In this document: positions 1 through 5,355 of the stretch, piece by piece | Numbering within the stretch: the first letter of the stretch is position 1 | Layout of the letters: each line of letters starts with the position of its first letter | Origin: Kiloniellales bacterium | GTDB taxonomy: Bacteria; Pseudomonadota; Alphaproteobacteria; Kiloniellales; JAKSDN01 | Direction: 5' to 3' | DNA length: 6,255 bases | Assembly (NCBI GenBank): GCA_022360075.1 | Contig: JAKSDN010000749.1 | Span: forward strand, 1-6,255 | The notes under the pieces: generated by a model | Databases searched by the model: none | Told to the model about the DNA's origin: nothing | The model's input: the letters and a program-made list of their open reading frames with translations, nothing else | Made by a program: the position numbers and the translations under genes

Positions 1-782
1 GCCGCGATGACGTGCTCGGCGCCGCCCTTGGCGAAGAGCCGCCGCGCGATCTGGCCGACCGCCTGTGGCGTCGTGCGCTCGCCCATGCCGATCAGCACGA
101 CCCCCTTGCCGATCGGCTGGATGTCGCCGCCCTCGACGAAGGCCATGCCGTGGTCGTTCTCGACGTCGTCGCCCCACCAGAACTCAAACGCGGCGTCCTT
201 GAACATCGGGTGGAACTTGTAGATGGCGGCCGTGTTGAGGGTCTCCTGGCGCCGCGCCGGCCAGAACATGGGATGCAGCGTGACGCCGCCGTAGATCCAG
301 GCCGAGGGATCGCGCGTGAAGAGCTGGTTGGGCAGCGGCGGCAGGACGAACTCCTGCGGCTCCAAGAGCTTCCCGAACATGCCCTTGGGTTCGAAGGGCA
401 GCTCCGCCCGGCTGATGCCGCCGACCAGGTGGACCGACAGTTGGTAGGGCTCCATCTCCATCAGGCAGTCATGGAGCTCCTGAGCCATGCCGACGCCGAC
501 GGTATTCTCGGAGATACGGAGGCTTAGCAGCCACGCGCGCGCCGCCCTGTCGCGCATGGTCTCCTCGAGCAGCTCTCGGAAGTGGTAGACCTCGATTCCC
601 CGATGGCGCATCTCGTCGACGAAGGCCAGATGCTCCTGGCGCGCCTGCTTGACCCACAGGACATCGTCGAACAGCAGCTCGTGGCAGTTGCTCGGGGTCA
701 GGCGCGCGATCGCGAGGCCGGGGCGGTGCACGATCACCTTCCTGAGCTTGCCGACTTCCGAATGGACACCCAGAGTCGTCAT
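1..782 (-). CDS. arcA: Arginine deiminase, N-terminal ~260 residues (cut by left edge)
   Basis: Arginine deiminase hydrolyses L-arginine to L-citrulline and ammonia in the cytoplasm, the first step of the arginine deiminase pathway that ends in ATP from carbamoyl phosphate. The visible 260 codons are open throughout and closely resemble the Pseudomonas-type enzyme: an LGVHSEVGKLRKVIVHRPG start (residues 4-22), TPSNCHELLFDDVLWV (29-44), the substrate-binding FTRDP (155-159, Asp158 matching the essential Asp of FTRD), IYGGVTLHPMFWPARRQET (163-181), EGGD (217-220) and GMGERT (232-237). The family is about 410-420 residues, so roughly the last 150, with the catalytic His and the nucleophilic Cys, are outside the window and cannot be checked. 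The ATG at 782-780 is preceded by AGGGAG at good spacing. The gene lies 30 bp after the carrier gene on the same strand, so the two are probably co-transcribed. The family call is very secure; whether the gene is intact is not known. Confidence 0.96.
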   Translation of the reverse strand, partial: MTTLGVHSEVGKLRKVIVHRPGLAIARLTPSNCHELLFDDVLWVKQARQEHLAFVDEMRHRGIEVYHFRELLEETMRDRAARAWLLSLRISENTVGVGMAQELHDCLMEMEPYQLSVHLVGGISRAELPFEPKGMFGKLLEPQEFVLPPLPNQLFTRDPSAWIYGGVTLHPMFWPARRQETLNTAAIYKFHPMFKDAAFEFWWGDDVENDHGMAFVEGGDIQPIGKGVVLIGMGERTTPQAVGQIARRLFAKGGAEHVIA

Positions 783-812
783 GTCGCTTCTCCCTGGTTT
801 CGCGACGCCTGG

Positions 813-2219
813 CTAAAGAAGCGCCCCCACGCTGATGGCGGCGGTGATGATCACGGTGAGGATCAGCAGCAGCGGCCACATGAAGCGCAGCCAGCGCTCG
901 TAAGGCACGCGGCCGATCGCGAGGCCGCCCATCACGACGGCGAAGGTCGGATTGATCAGGTTCACCAGGCCGCTGGCCGACTGATAGGCGGTGACCACGA
1001 GATCGCGGCCGACCCCGGCGAAATCGGCCAGCGGCGCCATGATCGGCATGGTCAGCACGGCCAGGCCCGATGACGAGGGCACGAAGAAGGAGAGCGCGAC
1101 CTCGAGCCAATACATGGTGTTGATGAAGGCGACGGTCGAAAGCCCGCTCACCGCGCCCTCGGCCCAGAAGAGGATCGTATCGGTGATCTTGCCCGCGTCC
1201 ATCACCACGACGATGCCCCGCGCGATGCCGATCACCAGTGCCACGCCCAGCAGGTCGCGCGCGCCGTCGACGAAGGTCGAGGTGAACTCCTCCTCGCCCA
1301 TGCGGGCGATCAGGGCGACGACGATGGAGGCGACGATAAACAGCGCCGACATGCGCGCCATCCACCAGCCGGCGACCGAGACGCCCCAGATCATGACGGC
1401 GAAGGTGAGCGCGAAGACGATCAAGATCACCGACCGCCTCTGGGTCAGCTCCACCGTATCGGCGCTGCTGCGGCCCTTGAGGAAATGCTCTTCGTTCGAC
1501 TCCCGAAGGTCGGCCACGATCGAGCGCGAATGATCCCGACGCACCCGCTCGGCATAGCGCATGACGTAGGCGACGCAGGCGAGCCAGCCGGCGATCAGGA
1601 TGACGAACCTGAGCCAGATGCCATCGGTGAAGGGCACACCCGCGGCGTTGGCAGCGATCACCGTGGCGAAGGGATTGATCGTCGAGCCGAGCGTGCCCAT
1701 GCCGGCACCGATCATGATGATCGCCACGGCGGTCAAGGCATCGTAGCCGGCGACGATCATGACCGGGATGATCAGCGTGTAGAAGGCGAGCGATTCCTCG
1801 GCCATGCCGTAGACCGTGCCGCCGGCGGCGAAGAGCGCCATCAGGATCGGGATCATCCATTTCTCGCGACCGCGCAGGGCGGTCATGGTGCGCCCAATCC
1901 CGGCGTCGATCGCGCCGGTCTTGGTGACGACGCCGAGAAATCCGCCGATGATGATCACGAAGAGCGCCACGTCGATGGCGCTGGCCTCGTAGCTGTCGGG
2001 ATCGTAGAAGCCGGCGATCGGGGCGAGGAAGACCTCGACCGGGCCTTGGGGATTGGCCTCGACCTCCTTGTAGGTGCCGGGCACGGGCACTTCGCGGCCG
2101 AGCGCCTCGTTGGTCACCCGCTCGTATTCCCCGGCCGGGATGAACCAGGTCGCGATGGCGACGGCGATGATCAGACCGAACAGGATCGTATAGGCGGTCG
2201 GCAGTCGGAATCCGCTCAT
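813..2219 (-). CDS. YfcC-family membrane carrier, probable arginine pathway transporter
   Basis: A 468-residue integral inner-membrane protein of the YfcC / C4-dicarboxylate anaerobic carrier (DcuC-like) family. About 12 hydrophobic segments are visible, among them residues 10-28, 82-99, 123-139, 143-158, 162-190, 201-220, 263-284, 289-306, 322-340, 372-400, 407-430 and 446-466. Family hallmarks are GMAEESLAFYTLIIPV (138-153), GSTINPFA (178-185) and its counterpart near SGLVNLINPTFAVVMGG (416-432), and SSSGLAVLTMPIMAPLADF (382-400). The two similar NP-containing re-entrant-type motifs fit a two-repeat ion-transporter fold. The ATG at 2219 has GAGGT four bases upstream; the stop is TAG at 815-813. 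The length is normal for the family. Because arcA follows after 30 bp, arginine uptake or arginine/ornithine (or citrulline) exchange is the likely role, taking the place of the classical ArcD antiporter. The substrate is inferred from context only; relatives are often labelled dicarboxylate carriers without proof. Confidence 0.92.
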   Translation of the reverse strand: MSGFRLPTAYTILFGLIIAVAIATWFIPAGEYERVTNEALGREVPVPGTYKEVEANPQGPVEVFLAPIAGFYDPDSYEASAIDVALFVIIIGGFLGVVTKTGAIDAGIGRTMTALRGREKWMIPILMALFAAGGTVYGMAEESLAFYTLIIPVMIVAGYDALTAVAIIMIGAGMGTLGSTINPFATVIAANAAGVPFTDGIWLRFVILIAGWLACVAYVMRYAERVRRDHSRSIVADLRESNEEHFLKGRSSADTVELTQRRSVILIVFALTFAVMIWGVSVAGWWMARMSALFIVASIVVALIARMGEEEFTSTFVDGARDLLGVALVIGIARGIVVVMDAGKITDTILFWAEGAVSGLSTVAFINTMYWLEVALSFFVPSSSGLAVLTMPIMAPLADFAGVGRDLVVTAYQSASGLVNLINPTFAVVMGGLAIGRVPYERWLRFMWPLLLILTVIITAAISVGALL

Positions 2220-2344
2220 GGTGACCTCGGCCCCTTGCTGTCAGTGGGCTTCATGGATGCGTGGCCTGATGGGTGAGGTGACCCCTCGCACTTTGCTGAT
2301 TGGGCTGTTGCCTAGCTGCATTGAGGCGAACCGAACCTCCCACC

Positions 2345-2437
2345 CGTCATTGCGAGCCGGCGCATGCCGGCGCGGCAATCCAGAGCCACAGACGAGGCGG
2401 CGGCCGTCTGGATTGCTTCGCTGCGCTCGCAATGACG
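2345..2437. repeat. Palindromic intergenic repeat of GTCATTGCGAG type
   Basis: The outer arms CGTCATTGCGAGC (2345-2357) and GCTCGCAATGACG (2425-2437) are perfect 13-bp inverted copies. Inner arms GCAATCCAGA (2375-2384) and TCTGGATTGC (2407-2416) add a perfect 10-bp stem. Between the arm segments the left side has 17 bases, most of them in a small hairpin CCGGC-GCAT-GCCGG (2357-2370), while the right side has only 8. The core resembles a dispersed element I associate with alphaproteobacterial intergenic regions; that is recollection, not a search. It could form a cruciform or an RNA stem-loop upstream of the carrier gene. Confidence 0.8.
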
Positions 2438-2613
2438 AACCTTCCGATGTAGGACGCATTTAACGCAGTTCGGGATAAGTCCTCAGCAATGAGCGTTTCT
2501 GATGTCAGATGTGTGTCACCCCACAGGCCGCGCCGAGCACGAAGGCGCCTTTCCTCAGGCGAGACCCTCGTGCCCGCGCGAGGCGATAGATGCCCGCGTG
2601 CGACCGCTCCTTC

Positions 2614-2646
2614 ACTGATCTAACTCAATTGAAGTTGACGATCAGT
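2614..2646. repeat. AT-rich dyad, possible regulatory site
   Basis: Perfect 7-bp arms ACTGATC (2614-2620) and GATCAGT (2640-2646) enclose a second inverted pair, AACT and AGTT, around a CAATTGA loop. The halves differ by a 1-versus-3-base bulge. It is a small island of lower GC within a GC-rich gap and is not part of either larger repeat. It could be a regulator site or a chance hairpin; there is no T-run to suggest a terminator. Confidence 0.35.
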
Positions 2647-2726
2647 CGCCCATGGCGGTTAAACGTCCGTGACGGTTGTGGGCCACGCCAGGTCGGATGT
2701 GGGTTTGGGCTTGCTTTCGAGGCGGC

Positions 2727-2853
2727 GCGATCCTCACCCTTCGACAAGCTCAGGATGAGGAGGTGGGGTGAGGCCAGCGGTCAGCACAAGGTGACCCGCA
2801 GCGAGGCTGCGCCCTATCCCCTCATCCTGAGCTTGTCGAAGGGTGAGGATCGC
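2727..2853. repeat. Long inverted repeat with 34-bp perfect arms
   Basis: The arms at 2727-2760 and 2820-2853 are perfect 34-base reverse complements, each carrying TTCGACAAGCTCAGGATGAG or its complement. Pairing continues imperfectly inward (about 2762-2770 with 2810-2818), so most of the 127 bp could fold as one long stem. The sequence resembles a family of dispersed palindromes that I recall from alphaproteobacterial genomes. It starts about 50 bp past the stop of the cytochrome gene on that transcript, so in RNA it could protect the 3' end or slow polymerase. No T-run follows on either strand, so it is not called a terminator. Confidence 0.88.
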
Positions 2854-2903
2854 TCGCTGTCAACTCTGACCAGGGCAGGTTTTGGCGTCCGCGACTGGGG
2901 ATG

Positions 2904-3383
2904 TCACTCCCGGCCCAGCACTTCGAGGTAGGCCATCAGCTTCAAGATGTCGTCCTGGTCCATGCGGCGGCCGAAGGCCTGCATGGCGCCGGCGCCGCCG
3001 GCGTAGATAATCTCGAAATTGCCCTTATCCGTGCCGGCGCGCTTGTACTTCCACTTGTCGTCGGTGAGGTTGGGACCAATCCGCCCGCTGCCGTCCTTGA
3101 GATGGCAGGCCTTGCACCATTTGAGATAGAGCTTCTTGCCGCGGGCCTTGGCTTCGGCGTCGCCGCGGTAGGGGTTCTCGGCGGTGCGATGGAATGCCTC
3201 GACGGCGGGCGTGATCGTCTGATCCGCCCGGAACGCGAACTCGATCGGCTGATCGTCGAGGGCGTGCAGGAAAGTGATCCCGTCCGACGCGGCGGCCGGC
3301 GTACCGGTCCCCCCGGACAGCATCCCTGCGGCCAGAGCGATCGCAGCGGTCAGGCAAATCGAGCCCTTGTTGAGCCTCTTCAC
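2904..3383 (-). CDS. Periplasmic c-type cytochrome, cytochrome cL (MxaG/XoxG)-like
   Basis: A 159-residue single-haem cytochrome c expected in the periplasm. A signal peptide is visible (MKRLNKGSI, a hydrophobic stretch over residues 9-23, probable cleavage near TPAAAS, 28-33). The haem-binding motif is CKACH (90-94) and Met134 in GAGAMQAFG is the likely sixth ligand. The run NPYRGDAEAKARGKKLY (80-96 region), IGPNLTDDKWKY (112-123), a Thr-Asp-Lys-Gly-Asn-Phe segment (128-133 region) and an AGGAGAM turn follow the pattern I know from cytochrome cL, the acceptor for PQQ methanol dehydrogenases. I chose the GTG at 3383-3381 because GGGAG lies six bases upstream and the signal peptide begins right there; an upstream ATG at 3422 lacks this. 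It lies 86 bp behind a PQQ sugar dehydrogenase-type gene on the same strand, so it probably takes electrons from that enzyme. It ends with TGA at 2906-2904. The partner assignment is inference. Confidence 0.9.
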   Translation of the reverse strand: MKRLNKGSICLTAAIALAAGMLSGGTGTPAAASDGITFLHALDDQPIEFAFRADQTITPAVEAFHRTAENPYRGDAEAKARGKKLYLKWCKACHLKDGSGRIGPNLTDDKWKYKRAGTDKGNFEIIYAGGAGAMQAFGRRMDQDDILKLMAYLEVLGRE

Positions 3384-3389
3384 TTCAGT

Positions 3390-3394
3390 CTCCC
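3390..3394 (-). promoter_or_regulatory. Ribosome binding site that fixes the GTG start of the cytochrome
   Basis: Read on the minus strand, GGGAG is followed by six bases (ACTGAA) and GTG. The spacing is ideal, and the next codons (Lys-Arg-Leu-Asn-Lys) open a typical signal peptide. This favours the GTG at 3383 over the in-frame ATG at 3422, which would put 13 uncharacteristic residues ahead of the signal sequence. Confidence 0.8.
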
Positions 3395-3404
3395 AGAATA
3401 GAAT

Positions 3405-3439
3405 CTGCCCGCCGGCACCCAAGAGACCCCGGCGGGCAG
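3405..3439 (-). repeat. Intercistronic GC-rich hairpin between dehydrogenase and cytochrome
   Basis: CTGCCCGCCGG (3405-3415) and CCGGCGGGCAG (3429-3439) are perfect 11-bp inverted copies with a 13-base loop. It lies in the 86-bp gap, 31 bases after the dehydrogenase stop and about 10 bases before the ribosome binding site of the cytochrome gene on the minus-strand transcript. It has no T-run, so it is more likely an mRNA stability or processing element, or an attenuating structure, than a full terminator. Confidence 0.6.
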
Positions 3440-3469
3440 GAATGCTCAGCCGTCAGCTTACGACAAAGC

Positions 3470-4891
3470 CTATTTGGCCGTGCGGGCCACTTCGGCGCCC
3501 GAAGGCACCTGATCGGCCGACATGACGCGCCAGAGCTGGCCCGGCGGGTTCGCATCCGGTCCCTCGTCGGCCAGATAGAAGTTGTTGGCATTGACCGCGA
3601 GCACGAAGCCGTCCTCGTCATAGCCGCCGGCGGTGAACTGCAGGCCGGTCTGCAGCAGCTCTTCGAACTGCCAGCCGTTGCCGTCCCAGCCCAGCCCCCA
3701 GACGCGGCCGGAGCACCAGTCGCCGATCAGGTAGACACCGTCCATGCCGCCGTAGTTGGCAACGCCCATGCCCTGGGCCGAGCAGCCCCAGTCCTCGGTC
3801 AGCTCCGCCGCGCCGGGATAGGGCACCTGATGCGGATACTCGGCCGCCGGCAGCAGGCCGACCAGCGGGCATTCCTGCTGAGCCGGATCGCCGGTCATCG
3901 GGTGGCACAGCGAGCCCTGCATGCGCGGCCAGCCGTAGTTCTCGCCGCCCTTGCTGGAGGCCGGCTGATAGATGATCTCCTCCCAATGGTTCTGGCCGAC
4001 GTCGGCGATGAAGAGGTCACCGGTCCTCCGGTCGAAGGCGAACTCGTAGGGATTGCGCACGCCATAGGCCCAGATTTCCGGCAGTGCCCGGGTCTTGATC
4101 TTGGCGAACTCCTCCTCGGTGATGCCGAACAGCACCATCAGACGCTCGCTCGCGGCCAGCGCGAAGGGATTGTCCGATGGGATCTTGTAAGGAATGTTGT
4201 CGTTGTCGTCGGTGTCGACGTCGATGCGCAGGATCTTGGCCAGCGGCGTCGAGAGGTCCTGGCCGGCTTCGTAGGGATCGCCCTCCCAGCCGCCGTCGCC
4301 GGAGCCGATGTAGAGATAGCCGTCCGGGCCGAAGGCGATCTGGCCGCCGTTGTGGTTGTACCAGGGCTGCTCGATGCGCATGAGAACCTTGGCCGTCTCG
4401 TTGGCGCGATCGGCCGTGACGACGTTGGGGCTGGCCGGATCGACCTGGAAACGCACGATCACGCCGTCGCCGTTGAACGGCAGAGAGGCGTAGTGGACAT
4501 AGAAAAGTCCATTGTCCTTGAAGTTCGGATGAACGGCGGCGGCATAAGAGCCCTGCTCGACGAATCCAGTCTGCACGTCGTTGCCGACCGGGTTGATGCT
4601 GGAGAGGTCGAGAAAGTGCTCTTCCTCGACCGAGCCATCCTTATTGACGATCTTGATCCGACCGATGCGCTCGATCACGAAGATGCGCCCGGAGCCGTCG
4701 CCGGCGTTGGTCACGTTGATCGGGTCGAAGAAGCCGTCGGCGACCTTGACCAGGGCGATCTTGGGATCGCCCGGCAGATCGCCGCCAGGCCGCGCGACTT
4801 GGTCCTTACTCGTCGGAACGTTGCCGGCCAGTGCGACGGACGCACAGACCATGCTCGCCGCGATGCTCGCGGCGGCTATAAATCGCTTCAT
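3470..4891 (-). CDS. Secreted PQQ-dependent sugar dehydrogenase-type beta-propeller
   Basis: A 473-residue member of the glucose/sorbosone dehydrogenase (GSDH) family of six-bladed beta-propellers; such enzymes oxidise sugars or other alcohol groups with PQQ and calcium in the periplasm. It starts with a signal peptide MKRFIAAASIAASMVCASVALA, cleaved after residue 22. His180 in NHNGGQIAFGPDGYLYIG matches the catalytic His144 of soluble glucose dehydrogenase; GSGDGG follows at 196-201, and Arg279-Asn280 in YGVRNPYEFAFD matches its Arg228-Asn229 pair. Other family motifs are GDPYEAGQDLSTPLAKILRI (about 204-223), FIADVGQNHWEEI (294-306) and GENYGWP (316-322). Cys329, 341, 370 and 393 could form disulfides. 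The ATG at 4891 has GGAGG eight bases upstream and opens the signal peptide; an ATG at 4972 would add 27 unlikely residues. It is followed by the cytochrome gene, its likely electron acceptor. The substrate is unknown, and PQQ use is inferred from conserved residues. Confidence 0.92.
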   Translation of the reverse strand: MKRFIAAASIAASMVCASVALAGNVPTSKDQVARPGGDLPGDPKIALVKVADGFFDPINVTNAGDGSGRIFVIERIGRIKIVNKDGSVEEEHFLDLSSINPVGNDVQTGFVEQGSYAAAVHPNFKDNGLFYVHYASLPFNGDGVIVRFQVDPASPNVVTADRANETAKVLMRIEQPWYNHNGGQIAFGPDGYLYIGSGDGGWEGDPYEAGQDLSTPLAKILRIDVDTDDNDNIPYKIPSDNPFALAASERLMVLFGITEEEFAKIKTRALPEIWAYGVRNPYEFAFDRRTGDLFIADVGQNHWEEIIYQPASSKGGENYGWPRMQGSLCHPMTGDPAQQECPLVGLLPAAEYPHQVPYPGAAELTEDWGCSAQGMGVANYGGMDGVYLIGDWCSGRVWGLGWDGNGWQFEELLQTGLQFTAGGYDEDGFVLAVNANNFYLADEGPDANPPGQLWRVMSADQVPSGAEVARTAK

Positions 4892-4899
4892 AGTGGTTC

Positions 4900-4904
4900 C
4901 CTCC
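4900..4904 (-). promoter_or_regulatory. Ribosome binding site fixing the start of the PQQ dehydrogenase
   Basis: On the minus strand GGAGG sits within AGGGAGGGA, eight bases before the ATG at 4891. That start opens directly into a signal peptide. The upstream in-frame ATG at 4972 lies before the putative promoter's start point and would not be transcribed from it. Confidence 0.8.
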
Positions 4905-4933
4905 CTAGATGCCGCGCATAGAGTCTGCGCTGC

Positions 4934-4949
4934 GTTTTGTTGACAAAAC
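4934..4949. promoter_or_regulatory. 7-2-7 palindrome, candidate operator at the dehydrogenase promoter
   Basis: GTTTTGT (4934-4940) and ACAAAAC (4943-4949) are perfect inverted arms around two bases. The site starts 43 bp upstream of the dehydrogenase ATG and covers the predicted transcription start just after the putative -10, where a bound repressor would block initiation. The cognate regulator is not in the window. Confidence 0.45.
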
Positions 4950-4950
4950 A

Positions 4951-4980
4951 ACGATACTAGAGACACGGGCATGGGGTCAA
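4951..4980 (-). promoter_or_regulatory. Possible sigma70-type promoter of dehydrogenase-cytochrome unit
   Basis: Read on the minus strand, TTGACC (4980-4975, five of six consensus bases) is followed by an 18-base spacer and TATCGT (4956-4951, four of six). Transcription would begin near 4944, leaving a leader of about 50 bases before the ATG at 4891. Position and orientation fit, but this is a consensus match only. Confidence 0.4.
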
Positions 4981-5049
4981 AACGCTCTTGAGCAAATGGT
5001 GGTGAACACGGGCACTTATCCTCGAATTCTATCGATGGTGGCTGAATTG

Positions 5050-5223
5050 ATGCGTTCTCGGTTCACCTTAGCCACCGCTCTCGCGCTTCTCGCGTTCGCT
5101 TCGAGTGGCGCGCTTCGGCCGGCGGCGGCCGCATCGCCGGATCATCGCGAGCGCGAAATGGGACTGAGCGCCGGCCACCTCAAGGCTGACCATCCCCGGC
5201 GGCCTCCGCGATTCCAGTCTTGA
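5050..5223 (+). CDS. Doubtful 57-codon ORF with signal-peptide-like start, possible remnant
   Basis: The frame reads MRSRFTLATALALLAFASSG and continues with a Leu-Arg-Pro then Ala-rich stretch ending in AAAAS. This is a convincing export signal with a cleavage site near residue 28-29. Only about 28 mostly polar residues follow (SPDHREREMGLSAGHLKADH and a Pro/Arg-rich end) before TGA. No good ribosome binding site precedes the ATG at 5050 or the in-frame ATG at 5035. It could be a tiny secreted protein, the 5' remnant of a lost periplasmic protein gene, or chance. I do not recognise the sequence. It ends 27 bp before the large inverted repeat. Confidence 0.3.
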   Translation: MRSRFTLATALALLAFASSGALRPAAAASPDHREREMGLSAGHLKADHPRRPPRFQS

Positions 5224-5250
5224 AACGCCGCTGGTCGGTGATTAGCTAAA

Positions 5251-5332
5251 TTCCATATCGAACGCTCTGAAACTCTCTGCCGCCCGTGGCGGCGACCGAA
5301 GTTCGGGTCATTTCAAAGCGTTCGATATGGAA
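5251..5332. repeat. Paired inverted repeat, candidate double operator or leader hairpin
   Basis: The arms at 5251-5272 and 5311-5332 are inverted copies over 22 positions with one mismatch: 16 perfect bases TTCCATATCGAACGCT / AGCGTTCGATATGGAA, then TGAAA / TTTCA. Each arm is itself near-palindromic: GTTCGATATGGAAC at 5320-5333 and ATTCCATATCGAAC at 5250-5263, centres about 70 bp apart. The 38-base middle contains a perfect 6-bp hairpin GCCGCC-CGT-GGCGGC (5279-5293) and a second near-perfect one, GACCGAA / TTCGGGTC (5294-5309). It ends 23 bp before the ATG of the AhpD-like gene. It could bind a dimeric regulator at two sites with looping, or fold in the mRNA leader just upstream of the ribosome binding site. 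Confidence 0.75.
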
Positions 5333-5355
5333 CCGGTGAAGGAAAGGAACCCGAG

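Larger units (their letters stand above)
2220..2903. other. Gene-free intergenic region (684 bp) with palindromic repeats
   Basis: This gap separates the cytochrome gene from the carrier gene, both on the minus strand. No open frame here has a convincing ribosome binding site or recognisable protein. It holds three inverted repeats (2345-2437, 2614-2646 and 2727-2853) listed separately. A smaller palindrome AAGGCGCCTT at 2542-2551 lies inside GCACGA (2537-2542) / TCGTGC (2568-2573). The promoter of the carrier-arcA unit must lie in it, but no confident -35/-10 pair was found. No hairpin is followed by a T-run on either strand, so no classical intrinsic terminator is called. Confidence 0.7.
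4892..5355. other. Divergent intergenic region (464 bp)
   Basis: This region lies between the minus-strand dehydrogenase gene and the plus-strand AhpD-like gene and must drive both. It contains a promoter-like sequence with a palindrome toward the left (4934-4980), a doubtful short ORF in the middle (5050-5223) and a strong paired inverted repeat next to the plus-strand genes (5251-5332). For the plus strand, TTGAAA at 5220-5225 is a fair -35 candidate, but the -10 region after it is poor, so no plus-strand promoter is called. Confidence 0.7.

Noticed and set aside
469..1860. Long minus-strand frame (463 codons) running through the carrier gene into arcA
   Set aside because: It is out of frame with two genes having clear family motifs, is extremely Arg/His-rich, and crosses the boundary between them. 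It is a GC-rich shadow.
1485..2276. Plus-strand frame opposite the carrier gene
   Set aside because: It is Asp/Gly/His/Arg-rich low-complexity translation complementary to transmembrane codons, without recognisable domains.
2537..2573. GCACGA/TCGTGC dyad enclosing AAGGCGCCTT as a terminator
   Set aside because: The arms are only six bases with a 25-base interior and no T-run follows on either strand.
2590..2931. 113-codon plus-strand frame across the long inverted repeat
   Set aside because: Most of it is the palindrome itself, and there is no ribosome binding site or family resemblance.
3384..3422. Upstream ATG start for the cytochrome gene
   Set aside because: The GTG at 3383 has a well-spaced GGGAG and directly opens the signal peptide; the extension would spoil it.
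3830..4921. Long open frame (363 codons) on the plus strand opposite the PQQ dehydrogenase gene
   Set aside because: It is the antisense shadow of a strongly conserved GC-rich gene. Its composition (Val, Asp, Arg, Leu-rich, no motif) is typical of such shadows, and no ribosome binding site was seen.
4940..4945. Perfect TTGACA on the plus strand as a -35 box
   Set aside because: No acceptable -10 lies 16-18 bp downstream, and the hexamer is the centre of the palindrome GTTTTGT-TG-ACAAAAC.
4892..4972. Upstream ATG start for the PQQ dehydrogenase gene
   Set aside because: The 27 added residues do not look like an export signal and overlap the promoter-like region. The ATG at 4891 has GGAGG and begins a clean signal peptide.
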